Source: Nymphalis io (lineage: Eukaryota; Arthropoda; Insecta; Lepidoptera; Nymphalidae). From it: 64,000 nucleotides of DNA. The stretch covers positions 7,631,001 through 7,695,000 of the forward strand of contig NC_065888.1 of NCBI RefSeq assembly GCF_905147045.1, in the 5' to 3' direction. Shown here in pieces: positions 1-12,100 of the stretch. The notes below the pieces were generated by a model. It saw only the letters and a list, made by a program, of their open reading frames with translations, was not told the DNA's origin and did no database searches. The position numbers and the translations under genes are program-made. Every line of letters begins with the position of its first letter. The first letter of the stretch is position 1.

Positions 1-808
1 AATTTGAAAATCTGTTAATATCTGACACTACCCCTATCAGATGAATGTTGAAAATCTTTTCTTAAAGCTGAAAATGAATATGAACTCTAGTGTTTGTACT
101 TTTTTCAATTATATTATTTATATTGTCTTTTATATGTCATTGGTAAGACGTATATGATTCATCTGAGACTAAAGATTTTTACTTGTGTACTTCTTCTCGT
201 ACGTTATTCTTTTAAGATCTTTTTATTTTTTGATTAAAGCCTTATATAAATTAAAAATAGCTATTGTACAAATCGCGACCACGTAGAATGGTAGAATAAA
301 TAATAATAATATGTTAGCATTCTTGGCTAAGATATTATTTATTATTAAATATCATTTTCAATATTCCAATAGGACTGTTTTAACTAAAATGTCGATAGCA
401 CAAAGACGGCTTATACCCCTTTGTGTTCGTCGCTTTTGACGCTATTGAAAACATTTTTAATTATTATTATAAATATCAAAATTCTGACTATCTATAATTC
501 CAAATCCAAACTTTATTTTTTAATTGCTTTGTTAGTTGTTAATTTGATCAGACTAGACTTGTATTTATTAAAAATGGAAGACTAATCTGTGTATTTAATA
601 TTTTTAGCTACATTTTTATTAATTAATACAGCCGTTTAAGCGAATAAATTAATTTTATAATAATTATCACGTGGGTTGATGTAATTAATTATAACTGAAA
701 CCAATTGTAGAAAACATTTACGTACATATTATATTTAATATTTTATTGAATATTTAAGTTAGTTTAATATTTAAATATGCTGTCATTCTGTAAATATTCT
801 AAAAATAA
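1..808. other. AT-rich non-coding stretch
   Basis: I see no gene, RNA or recognisable repeat here, only AT-rich sequence with many short homopolymers. One CACGTG E-box occurs near position 669. Confidence 0.6.
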
Positions 809-949
809 CATAGAAACAGCTGTGTTAATGTTGTAAAAACTAAATCTCAACACGCAATTGGCGATGCTCGTAAAAGAATTCAAAGTTCTATCAGCTTCCC
901 GCCAAAAAGAGTATCTGTCAATGTTCTTGTTTCCAGGTTAAAAATATAG
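809..949 (+). other. possible small coding exon, unrecognised
   Basis: Seen: a 46-codon open frame between a TAA at 806-808 and a TAG at 947-949, with no ATG at its start. It has less K/N/I/F than expected for random AT-rich sequence and reads ARKRIQSSISFPPKR in its middle. An AG precedes it (about 812) and a CAG/GTTAAA donor-like site lies near 936. I do not recognise the peptide. It could be an exon, a relic of an old element, or chance. Nothing nearby supports a gene. Confidence 0.15.
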
Positions 950-1425
950 ATTAATATTGATAATATTATTACATTCAATATTATATAGTTGAGTGGCTTA
1001 AAAAAAATGAAGTAATATAATCCTTATAAAATTAAAGGTATAAAGGATGTGCAACTACGATGTATACTACGACCCTAAAATAAAAACTCATATTAGGAAA
1101 CACACAATCAATTTTATATTCGAGTATAAGTGGTATTGCACTACGAAGAAAATGTTTTTGTCATGCTCCTTTTCTCTCATACAATAGACTGTACCGTTGC
1201 TTGTTCCCGATAGTAAGTTCTGGTTTGTATTCCTCTAATAGATGAGGATCATTACTAGATGTTCATTGACCTTGATTTTTACTTTTCTTTACAGGACAAA
1301 TCTCTTAATATGAATAATGGGTCAATTATAGCTCTCCCAATACGAATCAGTTATCTGGTAGTATTTAAAATATTTATTGAAATTACTCTACTTGAATCGT
1401 CTACACTTTTGCTGATAGCCTAAAC

Positions 1426-1572
1426 ATGACAGTTTCGACTACGGATCAGCTCCGTGACAAATTAGCTAGAAGATACCTGCTTACTTTGGATAAGAAAAGA
1501 TATTTCTTGAATCAAGAAAGTAATTCATGCCTATGTAACAGCGAGTTTATTGCGGTGTTTTTCCTTATTTGA
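1426..1572 (+). other. possible 48-aa small ORF, unrecognised
   Basis: Seen: an ATG at 1426 with A at -3, followed by 47 further codons and TGA at 1570-1572. The local GC content is clearly above the flanks. The product starts MTVSTTDQLRDKLARRY and is mildly basic and helical in character, with hydrophobic residues at its end (IAVFFLI). A GTAATT near 1520 could be a weak donor, so this could also be a first exon. No homologue is recognised and no TATA or polyA context decides the matter. Chance is a real alternative. Confidence 0.18.
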
Positions 1573-1898
1573 TGATTCGTATCAAAAATATATTTCAACG
1601 ATAAGTTACCAAAAAGTATACATAAATGATGGCTAAGTGCGTACAGAAAAAACGTACAATTACCGACTGGACTCGGTTACGTAATAAAAGAAGGGACAAT
1701 ACTTAGGTGACACGTGACAACAGGATCGTTGACGCATGCGACAAAAGGAAACAATAATTTTCCCTTTCAGATAAACATAAAACATGTTCGTACTGCGAGT
1801 TATCCACTCGAAAACAAATCAGCTCGTGCATATGTTGAAAATGTTAGCCTAACGATAAGTATGTTCGAAATATTTGAAATATGCTCATTTTTTTAATT

Positions 1899-2213
1899 GC
1901 CGAGATGGCCCAGTGGTAAGAACGCATGAATCTTAACCGATGATCGTGGGTTCAAACCCGGGCAAGCACCACTGAATTTTCATGTGCTTAATTTGTGATT
2001 ATAATTCATCTCGTGCTTTACGGTGAAAGAAAACATCGTGAGGAAACCTGCATGTGTCTAATTTCACTGAAATTCTGCCACATGTGTATTTCACCAACCC
2101 GCATAGGAGCAGCGTGGTGGAATAAGCTCCAAACCTTCTCCTCAAAATGAGGAGAGGAGGCCTTTAGCCCAGCAGTGGGACATTCACAGGCTGTTTCGGT
2201 TCGGGTTCGGTTC
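1899..2213 (+). repeat. tRNA-derived SINE, family A (Metulj-like), copy 1
   Basis: Near full-length copy. The 5' head is tRNA-like, with a pol III A box (TGGCCCAGTGG at about 1906) and B box (GGTTCAAACCC at about 1949). The body contains CATCGTGAGGAAACCTGCATG, and the tail carries GAGGAGGCC and CCCAGCAGTGGGACATT. The extreme 3' end is a short TTCGG-type repeat, unlike the CTGTTACTGT ends of the other copies. The family is well known from nymphalid butterflies; the family name is my inference. Confidence 0.88.
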
Positions 2214-2723
2214 ATTTTTTTAGACTAAATTTGAGTTTTCAGCAATATTAAGGAACTACAATCTTATATAGAGTTATGCAATAGAAAAAAAAGAAAATTG
2301 TAAATAAATACATAATTCAAAAATTAGTTTTATAAATTTAATGGAAAATGCTTAGACATAGTTAGCAGGATAATTTTCAGTCAATCAAAGAATTAATTAG
2401 TATGTGTATTGATGAGTTTCAAAAGTTTTTGAGTCGTATAGCAGAGCTGGAAATAAAGTTATTAATGCTCAAAAGTATATACTTAAATTGCAGTTAAGTT
2501 AAATAACACAGGAAAGCGATTCTACTCAATGGTTATACAAGAAGTCGGTTAATCATATGTACTTCTGATCTTAATACGACATCAATAAATACATGATTAA
2601 AGGAACGGCGTTGAGTGTTGTGTTTGTTATCTTGTTTAAGTCATTTATTTCAACACATTGTGAATTATTCCGTATAACCTACTAGAGTTAGAGAGTAATT
2701 TATACTACTTATACGGAATAAAA
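2214..2723. other. AT-rich spacer between two SINE copies
   Basis: No gene or repeat recognised. The last bases before 2724 (ACGGAATAAA) form the left target-site duplication of the next SINE. Confidence 0.6.
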
Positions 2724-3029
2724 GTCGAGATGGCCCAGTGGTAAGAACGCGTGAATCTTAACCGATGAACGTGGGTTCAAACCCGGGCGAGCACCTCTGA
2801 ATTTACATGTGCTTAATTTCTGTTTATAATTCATCTCGTGCTTTTCGGTGAAGGAAAACATCGTGAGGAAACCTGCATGTGTCTAATTTCATCGAAATTC
2901 TGCCACATGTGTATTCTACCAACCCGCACTGGAGCAGCGTGATGGAATAAGCTCCAAACCTTCTCCTCAAAAAAGGGAGAGGAGGCCTTAGCCCAGCAGT
3001 GGGACATTTACAGGCTGTTACTGTACTGT
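2724..3029 (+). repeat. tRNA-derived SINE, family A, copy 2, with target-site duplication
   Basis: Full-length copy in the same orientation as copy 1 and about 500 bp from it. The A box and B box are both intact. It is flanked by ACGGAATAAA on both sides (left ending at about 2722, right 3030-3039), the product of target-primed insertion. The clean duplication and low divergence suggest this copy is younger than the degenerate ones at 53.4 and 55.5 kb. Confidence 0.9.
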
Positions 3030-3039
3030 ACGGAATAAA

Positions 3040-4404
3040 GCCATGGAATCGTGATATAAGTTTTTGAATGATTAAAACAATATTTCTAAGCTTTTTATTT
3101 ATGGAAACACATTATTTGACTATTTTCTTTCGTATTATCGTAAATTGCTAGTCAATTTTCGTAATATCTGCAAGCTTTTTTTTCAAGATTTACACATTAA
3201 TAGACTACTAAAGATAAGATTTTGTATCAATAACAATCTTCACTGTAAATAAATTAATGTTGGGTGTCTAATTTATTATTAATTAAATGACACATAAAAT
3301 AAGTATTTATATGTGATATTTATCGCTAATTAAAAAAATAAGATAAATTTTCATGGAATCTTTATTATTCACTCACTTAACTTTTATTTATTTTGTATGA
3401 AAAGGTTTGAACGGTTACGTTTAAAAGAGCCTATAATAATATAATTCCAGAGGCAAATCGTTGATCAAACCTTTAGGATAAGGATAAAAGCAACGAAAAT
3501 GAGCTAAAAGTAATTTTATATAATAACATCACGTAATAATACCATAACGTTTTAAGTAAATTACAAAGCATTCCAAAATTCTTGACCCAATTCGCAAAAG
3601 TGAGTTCTGTAATATTTGTACGGGAAATGAAAGATCATTCAACTCTCTTGTTAGGTTATTTGGCAAGTGCTTAAGTTTCAATCTATTCTTTCATAAAAGA
3701 ATATACTGAACTCAAATTAATAATTGTAGGCAATTACAAAAGTATTAATATTATATGTAAAGGCAATCTAGATAAGTTCAAATACCAAATACATTATATT
3801 TTTCGTTATTTTTACTTTGAATTCTTTATATATACTTTTAAGCGTCCCGTAAGTATAATATTAGGACCGAAAATTTTCAATTTCCGTGCAACATCGACGT
3901 TTCATTTCCTCATATTCTAGATTTCAAAAGCACTTTAATATTATCAAATTTTAATATATAAAATCAAATGAAAAATATTTATTACATTCGTAAGCAGTTT
4001 TTATTACTTTTTGATAGTGATATTATTGAAGGCTCGAATGACACCATACTTAAACAAATCATTTTAATAGTTTCGTAATAATATAACAAGTTATTACTTT
4101 TGGCAGCGCATTGGTATTGTCAAGAATGCAAATGTCTACGAGCAGCGATGTCTATTTGCCATCAGGTAGTAAATATTTACATTGTCTTTTAAAAATATCT
4201 ATTAAACAATAAAGTTTGTATTTCCTTCAAGTGTATTAGTTTTTTCTTTGGCCAACAGTGTTTCCTTAAATTCATTTGAAAAAGTTACATCTCATTCAGT
4301 CAAAATATTTTCAGTTAAATTTATGCAATTTATTATAATGTCTGTAAACACACTGTCTAATAAATATATGAACTATGAAATTTAAATAGAAATCTTATCT
4401 CTCT
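3040..4404. other. AT-rich stretch, no gene seen
   Basis: AT-rich sequence. The only recognisable piece is about 25 bp at 4146-4170 resembling the end of family B (TTGCCATCAGGTAG). No splice-bounded open frame stands out. Confidence 0.55.
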
Positions 4405-4530
4405 ATCTATAATTGTACTGGCTCACTTTATAATTATTATTTAGCAATAAATAGTACTGCTATTTAGAGCTTGAATATTGAAGTAGGCGCCGCCTACGCA
4501 GACTCAGTGGTCTGCTTTGTACTGTTGAAT
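4405..4530 (-). repeat. dispersed repeat family B, degenerate copy
   Basis: Contains the diagnostic TGTACTGGCTCAC core, a degraded AATAGTACTGCTAT segment and a remnant of the tail. Much diverged compared with the copy at 39866. Confidence 0.45.
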
Positions 4531-4675
4531 ACTTAACATCCATTTACAAATTCAATTATATTATTTAAAAAAAAAATCCTCCTTTTAAATCTGGCTAGTA
4601 ACTAAAGACGTAAAGAGTAAGTAATATTAACGTATATTTATAAATAATTTACTTTTAATAAGTAATCTAATGAAT

Positions 4676-4915
4676 TAGTAGCTAGACAATATAACTTTGG
4701 ATCCAAAGAACCCAGGTTCGAATCTCAGGTCGGATCAATAAAAGTTATTGGGTTTATCTATAAAAAAATTTAAATATAAATCCGGAATTGAGGAATAACC
4801 ATATGTATATCGTTAAGTCTTAACCAACGCGTAAAGCCGTTGGTCCTGCGCCTAAATTCTCCTCGATAGTGTCAGAAGTCCATCCTATTGAATTATGAAA
4901 GTAACGAAATGAAGA
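4676..4915 (+). repeat. dispersed repeat family C (tRNA-like head), degenerate copy
   Basis: The head resembles a tRNA (B-box-like CCAGGTTCGAATCTCAGG at about 4708). It is followed by AATAAAAGTTATTGGGTTT and, later, GTAAAGCCGTTGGTCCTGCG, which are features of a repeat common in Lepidoptera. Same family as the copies at 5688, 6655, 8672, 17305 and 21138. Confidence 0.65.
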
Positions 4916-4998
4916 CACTTCCAAGTTTTCGAACACACTTGAAATCGGCCACTGGTGCCGAAAACTGTTTAATATATAAACCATTATTTTCATGAACG

Positions 4999-5077
4999 TC
5001 TCTATCCTAACAAATATTACAAATTCGAAAACCTCCTCTCACGTTACACGCGTGTGAAGCAGCGGGCGGAAACTAGT
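4999..5077 (+). repeat. 3' tail fragment of an old retroelement-like repeat (family D)
   Basis: Reads TCTCTATCCTAACAAATATT and, further on, GTGTGAAGCAGCGGGCGGAA followed by ACTAGT. This resembles the lepidopteran repeat ends that read ...GAAGCCGCGGGCGGAAAGCTAG. Only the ends remain; the middle is deleted. Confidence 0.5.
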
Positions 5078-5687
5078 AATTAATAATATTAATATTATAT
5101 TATAATATCAAAGATATAATTTATTAATTAACTTGAAACATAACTTGACTTAGATTATTTAATGTCTTTATTTCCAACCTTTATACTTTTTCAATCGTAA
5201 CAGAATTATAAATGGTAATATAATAATTAATGTAGCAAGAAAGTTGGAAAGAAAAAATAATATAATACCACTGATTTTATTTCACTGTTTCTTTTTAGGT
5301 CTAAGCTATTTAATCTTTTCCCGTCTGTAGTTTATACTGAACTCAATATACGTTGATCAGCAGAAGCAACGTCCACTATTAATATTCAAAATTTTCCCTT
5401 TGGTTGTATGTGTACTAGAATATATGCAAATAACTTCGATATTATACGATGCTATACGATGTACACTGTGTTGAGTCAACCTTTATGCGTATCATACAAA
5501 AATGTGAGTACATAAAATTATTTAAATTGTATAGTTATCACAATATTTGGCTTTTAAGAATGTCACTAGTAGGTTTTATACTAATCTTGTTGTGCTCTCG
5601 TCCATTTTATGTGTGATCTTAAACATACATCTGTTATATTATAATTGATATCTCCACTTATGCATAGCCTACAATAATAATAATAAT

Positions 5688-5765
5688 ATCCTCCGGACCG
5701 ATTACGGACCCATTACCTCCGGGTCTGCGGCCTTACATCAAGCCACTAGACCAACGAGGCAGTCA
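5688..5765 (-). repeat. family C, tRNA-like head only
   Basis: On the minus strand it begins GCCTCGTTGGTCTAGTGGCT, an A-box-like start. It continues with GCAGACCCGGAGGTAATGGG, matching the head of family C. The body is missing. Confidence 0.55.
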
Positions 5766-5901
5766 TAGGCTGCAATATGCATAATATATATATATCTTAC
5801 CGCATCCATTATTTGATGTGATTATATTCTATATTTTTTTATAAATCTCAATCTTCCTGGAAAACCATATATTAAGTATTGTAATTTTTGCAGTACAATA
5901 T

Positions 5902-5960
5902 CTGATTAGCGGGTACCTATCAACAGGGTCTTGCACAAAGCTTTACCACCAAGTAGAGCT
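5902..5960 (-). repeat. family B, terminal fragment
   Basis: Contains GGTACCTATCAACAGGGTCT followed by TGCACAAAGC and TTTACCACCAAGTAG, the terminal part of family B seen in fuller form at 56.9 kb. Confidence 0.5.
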
Positions 5961-6654
5961 TCTTACCCTTATAACATTAATACTACGACTTAAGTGTATC
6001 TCGTAGTCTTAAGGATTTATACTATATGACAAATACATTCAACTAAAATTATCATGATTTTCTTGTTGCTATTTGTTTAACCTTAAATACATTTACTGTG
6101 TATAATTAAAATTAAAAAAATATATTTAATATGTCCGACCAACTCTACAAAACTTACTTAATGTAAAATAAATTTATCTTAATAACATTATAGTCATACG
6201 TCGCATAAAATTATTATCACCATTTATTCTTTAAGAACGTTCTTATTATGGAAATCTTAATTTTTATTATTAAATCATCGACAAGTCAGACAGTGATTAA
6301 TTTTATTTCATTCGTTTATAGTTCTATCAAAAGCGTATCCATGGAACAAAAATATTTTTATGAAACAACATTCAATCTCATTCATATTTCAGCTATCTCG
6401 GATAAAACATTTAAATAAATCAATTATTCATATATCTCTCTGTTCTGCATGACAGAGATATTTGATCTGTCCGTTCAAATATCTATGCTAATAAAGTTTA
6501 TAAGTGAGTCTCTTCCGATCCGAGACAAAATGTTGTTTTGTGGTGTGCTTAAGAATTAGTTGATTTAACAAATGATTAATATTGTTGAATAAATTAATAA
6601 TTCCTACATAGGTGAATATATAAATATGACTATCATATCACTTAACTGTCTTAT
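5961..6654. other. AT-rich stretch, no gene seen
   Basis: No gene, RNA or recognisable element. Short direct repeats of ATATTT only. Confidence 0.55.
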
Positions 6655-6905
6655 GGTTTACTTATAAGGCTGCAGATCCTGCGGTCATGGGTTCATAATT
6701 TAATTACCCAACGCAGGGTGCGTTGGGTAATTAATATTATCAGTAGCAGCCGACGTTTGAAATTTGGCAGTGATAACACTGCCTAGGAAAGGTCGTAAAA
6801 CGTTTGAACTCTATTGGCTTTTGTCGAATTACCATCCTAACAGATTCTGGGTGTATATGCAAAACATCACCTGTATTCTTAACCCCTATTCTGATTCGTA
6901 TAATT
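6655..6905 (+). repeat. family C copy containing a perfect 15-bp foldback
   Basis: The head (GGCTGCAGATCCTGCGGTCA) is followed by a perfect inverted repeat: TTAATTACCCAACGC at 6700-6714 and its complement at 6720-6734, with a 5-nt loop. The family body follows (AGTAGCAGCC, then a degenerate stretch). Open frames of 82 and 73 codons on opposite strands lie inside it and are not credible genes. Confidence 0.6.
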
Positions 6906-7084
6906 TTATTTACAAAACAAAGACAAACAGTCTCTAATTTTGCGCTTCGATGCGTCATTTTGTATAACAAAGGACGCATACACACCAAAGGAAAGATAAT
7001 ATCCGGTACAATTACAAAGAAATAAGTTAATTAAAATATAATATATCGTTTCCCATCATGTCCTTAACAAGAAAGGCGGGCTTA

Positions 7085-7370
7085 TATGTCCCACTGTACG
7101 TTTTCCACTACCAGGATCTGGCCACGCCTTCTATTAAAGAGAAGGGTTAGAGCTCATTCCACCATGTTGGACCAGTGTGGGTCGATGGATACACATGTAG
7201 CCGATTTTTATCCAATACATGCAGGTTTCCTTGCAACGTTTTCCTTCACCGCCGAACAAGATGTTGAATATCAACCTAACTTGAGCAAATGAGAAATCAG
7301 AGGTGCTTGCCCGAATTCGAACCCATGATATTCAGTTAAAACGCGTGAGTTCTATCCGGTTTCCTCATCA
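7085..7370 (-). repeat. SINE family A, old degenerate copy
   Basis: On the minus strand the B-box region (GGTTCGAATTCGGGCAAGCA), the GGTGAAGGAAAACGTTGCAAGG body and the 3' end (CAGTGGGACAT) are in the right order but heavily mutated. A 68-codon plus-strand frame here is a shadow of the repeat. Confidence 0.65.
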
Positions 7371-8671
7371 TGGTTTCTTTACAATGTTTCTAAATGATTA
7401 AGATTTAAGTATTAATTTTATCTATTAGTAATAATGAAATTAAAATATATATAGTTTTAAATTTTTAAGGAATTAAAAAAGACAATTTACATTTATTTTA
7501 ATTATTTTTAACAACTACCATTATTCATTTTTCAACAACCACGGCAGTGTTGATGAACAATTTCCCACGAAGCGAATGCTATGTACAATTAATAAAACAA
7601 GTTGAAATAAAAGAAAACGAATGTGGTAATTGCTTAACGTGTAATTGGGATTTGAAAATATTACTGAATCCATTTATCATTTACTGAAATGATAATGTTT
7701 TTTACACCAAAATTACACCATTAAGATCAGCAGTCTCTTGTAATTATTGCAGAAGCAAACTTTTTTATTTTTCATTTATTAACATTTATTATATTTGTGT
7801 ATTTTGTTCGAAACCAATAAAGTGAAACAATTATTCAGTCTATAGAATTATCTATAGTATTACTGAAATTGTTTGAAAGAAAAACATTTAAGAATCTTAA
7901 AATAGAGGCGAGGCTACAAAGTCCTTTAAATAATAAAAATGAATCCTATTAGAAAAGTAATAATATCGTTCTCATCTCCAGACAAATTTTCTATAACGCA
8001 ATATTTATCGTCAGCCCTTGAAGGTACGACAAAATGAAGACACGAACAATATATTTTTTAGAAGAAATAAAAAACATTTTGTAAAATCTTGCTGCTCTTG
8101 AAATAAATTTTGCGTTGTCACCAATGTAGTAAAGATATTTACATATTTTTATAATATAAGAATTATAATTTATTAATCCAGTAACATTTATTTAAAAAAT
8201 AATCAAACTGTAATGCCAAAAGGAAGATTTATTTAAATTTTGCCTTGATGTCAAAAGTCCCTTTAACATATCAAAGCCTCTATGATAAATAATTAGTTAT
8301 AAGAGAAGAAAATACCTAAAGAAGTAATTATATTTGAATAATACATTTTATCAGCCAATATATATAATAATACAAATAAAATAATTAGTACAGAGAAACT
8401 AAATATTTTAAGTGAAATTGCAATCATCATTCATGCCAAGTTTCGGTGCAACACACCAAAGAAACTTATATTGCTACGATTGCCGTAGCTTGCGTCGTAA
8501 CACTAGCCTCTACGCATCTATAACTAATGTTAGTGGCACATACTTATTAATAAAAAATATAAGATCTAATATTTCTTTATTATATTACGCTATTGTAAGA
8601 AATAAAAATAATTTTAAGCCTGACAAAGATAAGTAGATAGTAAAGCTGCCATGGCACTGTGTTAATTCATT
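7371..8671. other. AT-rich stretch, no gene seen
   Basis: Nothing recognisable. A 74-codon plus-strand frame at 8412-8636 lacks any supporting signal. Confidence 0.55.
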
Positions 8672-8730
8672 GAGGATTAGATAGACCTATAGATTCTGTG
8701 ACCCTGGGTTTACATCCTGGGAAAAAATGC
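8672..8730 (+). repeat. family C, tRNA-like head fragment
   Basis: Reads TAGATAGACCTATAGATTCT, then GTGACCCTGGGTTTACATCCTGGG, matching the tRNA-like head of family C with a degenerate B box. The body is not recognisable downstream. Confidence 0.45.
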
Positions 8731-8854
8731 TCAAATATATTACGTCGTTAAATACTGATATTACACAGGTCCACTTCATACCTTTAACTTCAGAATTAAC
8801 GGCGTAGCTCGATTTTCAGTTATGAGTGAAACTAGAGTTCATTTTAAAGGAAGC

Positions 8855-8889
8855 TTAAGTTCATTGTAGGACACTTACAATGAACTTAA
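8855..8889. repeat. 14-bp perfect inverted repeat, 7-nt loop
   Basis: TTAAGTTCATTGTA at 8855-8868 and its exact complement at 8876-8889, separated by GGACACT. A G:T pair could extend the stem inward. It may be a relic of a small foldback element; no target duplication is obvious. Confidence 0.7.
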
Positions 8890-8946
8890 CTACACCTTTC
8901 TGTTTATTGCATCGCAGAAGTACTATCTAATATTTACATTACTTGA

Positions 8947-9168
8947 TTAATTGATTAAGAACTTAGAGGCCATTAAGTAGAGTACCCATGATAAAGATGA
9001 ATTGGCTCCTATAAGCAATAATGTGAAAGCTGCAGCGCTGACAAAGCTCTTGCTGTTTCCATCTGGATTTTAAGGAGTTAGAGGAGAATTATTAATGATG
9101 GATGGAAGTTGTATTCGAGGACCACCAATTCCTTGTCCTACACCTTCCAGGTTATAGTGAAATACAAA
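8947..9168 (-). pseudogene. possible broken coding fragment, unrecognised
   Basis: Seen: on the minus strand, 74 codons between TAG and TAA are open except for one TAA in the middle (in CCTTAAAATCC). The reading is Gly/Pro/Ser-rich at first (GVGQGIGGPRIQLPS). It then becomes strongly hydrophobic (SAAAFTLLLIGANSSLSWVL), as a membrane segment would be. GC content exceeds the flanks. No family is recognised. The internal stop could also mark an exon border, since CCAG/ATGG lies just after it. Chance is possible. Confidence 0.17.
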
Positions 9169-12100
9169 CTAGTAGAAACGTATTCCACGATAATAATTTG
9201 ACCGTACGGTTTAATAAAATATTTATTTAAAATTGAAAACATGGTCTAAACATAATTAAAGTTAACGTATCTATAATTATAAATATTCTGTGCTTCTCTA
9301 TTGCTAATGAATCAACAAATAAATATTACTTTAGACTTTAAATAACGAAGCTTCGGCGCGGTCGATATTATTTTACGTTTAAGAAATGCCTTTGAAAAAA
9401 AGTTACTAATTTTAACGCAATCATAATAAACTACAGATTATACTCGTTTTGTCTATTGTACTAGTAATATAAATATGTTACTTAAACGTAAACGATTTAA
9501 AGTACACATACACTTGTGAGGTTATTAAGCGTGTGATTCTGAGTATTACATTTCTCATATAATCATGGAATTTTTTGTGTTTCTTTGACTTTTGATATAC
9601 AAAGTCAATATAATTTGTTAAAATTGAACACTTTAATTTTACTTTAATTACTGATTGGTTTTACCTGATGTTTACTAACTATATATATTTTCTACTCCAT
9701 GGTTTTCTGTTGTGATATCTAAGCTTAATATACCATACTGGATATAAATTAATTAATAAAAAAGACTTAAACTTAACGCGATATATTGATTGATCCAGCT
9801 TAATTAAACTGCCAATTCAAACGAACGCTCGGTGATGATATTCTGCTCACGTCAGTTGGTAAATGCAAGTGAACGTAGTGGGTAATGATTTATTTATTTA
9901 AATGATTGAAAAGAGCGATTGCCGCTTAGCACACGTTACATATGTGAGGATTAATTTAGAAGTTAATTTTTTCCGACATCTTGGTGTCAGAAATAACAAA
10001 GATTTTCTTCAAAAGAAGAGTAGGCCTAAGTCTAGTAGTAGGTAATATTTAAATGAATAGCCTGTAGATACAGGCTGTTCATTTAAGTATTACAACAGAT
10101 TAGTAATACTATGACTGTCTTGACTATTTTATTAATACCGGTACTGAATGTGGTTTCTAACAAAATCCCAAGAAAAAACTTAGTAATTACATTTTAGTAT
10201 TCGCTTTAATAAATGCACGTATTTTAATATTAATATTTTTTAATAAATTGTTAAAACAGTTTAAATGAAAAAGTAATTTATTTTAATAAAAAACACGTAC
10301 GTTATTTGCCCGGGTATTGCGGAGGTTTGAAAACTTTATCGTAATTAAAGTAATCCATTAAGTATTTAATAGAGTTTTCGTATTTTATTTTAATAAACCC
10401 ATTCTATTAAGAATTTATAACGAAATGATCTAACTGGACTTGGTTTGTTAAGAATAATACTCGCTTAATTGTTCTGAAGCATTCGAGCTATTGTTGTTCA
10501 CTTATTCAATCTATTCGTTCAAATGCTGTTCTGCTACAAACAGTTTGTTTGTTGGGGTTTCTTGTTTTATATATTTAACGGTACAATACATGACTTTAGT
10601 TAATGTATTAATAATATGTCATCGTACCTTTACAAAAATATGTAAACTGCATGTTACTAATATTAAAATTAATTTAATTAAAAAATAATATATGTCACTA
10701 TTACGCCTTATTCTTTAATTTATTAAATCTGCATTTTTGTAAGAAATGTTAAAATTTTAAATATATTAAGCCGATATCAATATAAGTATATTTAAACATA
10801 GAATTATCTAGTCTTAAATTTGTAAAACCACAATCGCATCAATATAGAGGGAATTTCCCAAGCATTAAAGATAAAACCTCAAAGACGAACTGTTCATATC
10901 GGTTCGTTTGGTCTGAATTGCGTGCTAAAGCTTGTTGAAAACTAGGACACAATCGGTTAGCAATGATTTTGCGGTGCATTGTGACGTCAAAGTGCTTAAT
11001 CATGCATTGTGTTATTTAAATATTCATATTCGAAATATGAACAAGTAAATTAATTTATACATAAATATAATTGGACACGGTTCATCTGCTACTCAATTAC
11101 AGGTAGGCAAGTGCACATAAAAAAATAGAGTTATGTTATTTTAAGACATTCTTCCATTGATGATAATATGAAAAAAATGTTAGGTTGTAAGTAAACTACT
11201 TAAATCTGGCTGTGTACTACAGACACGTAACTAATTAAGACAGATGGATGATTAAACAACTTGTCTACGGAAATGTATTCGTAAGTCATACTCGTAATGC
11301 GAAACTTCGTAACATCCTGTTGAGTTGTTATGAGTATAGAGGTCAGCGGGGAAGACGGCATCTTTTGATGTTCTAACAGCTGAACATTAACAAAATATTG
11401 ATTCTTCATCTTTACATTTCTACTCATTTAATTAAACATTTATGTGGCTATTTCTCAATTAATCGTATTTCTTAAAATTAATGCACAGATCAATATTCTT
11501 CTTATATTCTTCATCCGACATGGTAAATATCATAAATTGAATTAATTTGAGTGTGATGTTTTGACGTTATATTATTAAGTACGTATACGTATTTATCTAA
11601 GGCGATTACATCCATTCTTTACGTGCATAAAAAACATTATTACTATATTCAAAGTCGGAACTAATGAAAAAGCAAAGATGACTCGTTCGCCCTTATTTTA
11701 TGTTTTATTTAATCCATAAGTAACATGTCTTAAATCTCGAGAACAAATTGAAGACCCCAATTGAATATTAAACGAACCTAAAAGGAATTTCAATCGTAAT
11801 TAATTATACAAAGCTCGTCGTCACCGCTAACCTAAATAAAGTTAGTTTTACATTAAAATTTATTATATACAGCAAATACGTAAATCCACCTGGTAATATA
11901 ACACTCATTTAAATAACTTTATTATCTTACTAGCTACCCATACATAATAAATAAAACGTTTATATAATAATACATATAACACTTTATATTTACGCGGCGC
12001 TCGCCAGTACAGTTCTCAGTCGGCCATATCATATTTCAGTCATATTACACAAAACCTTAACGATTTATACACTTAAACCTTTCTTATTAACAACACCGTT

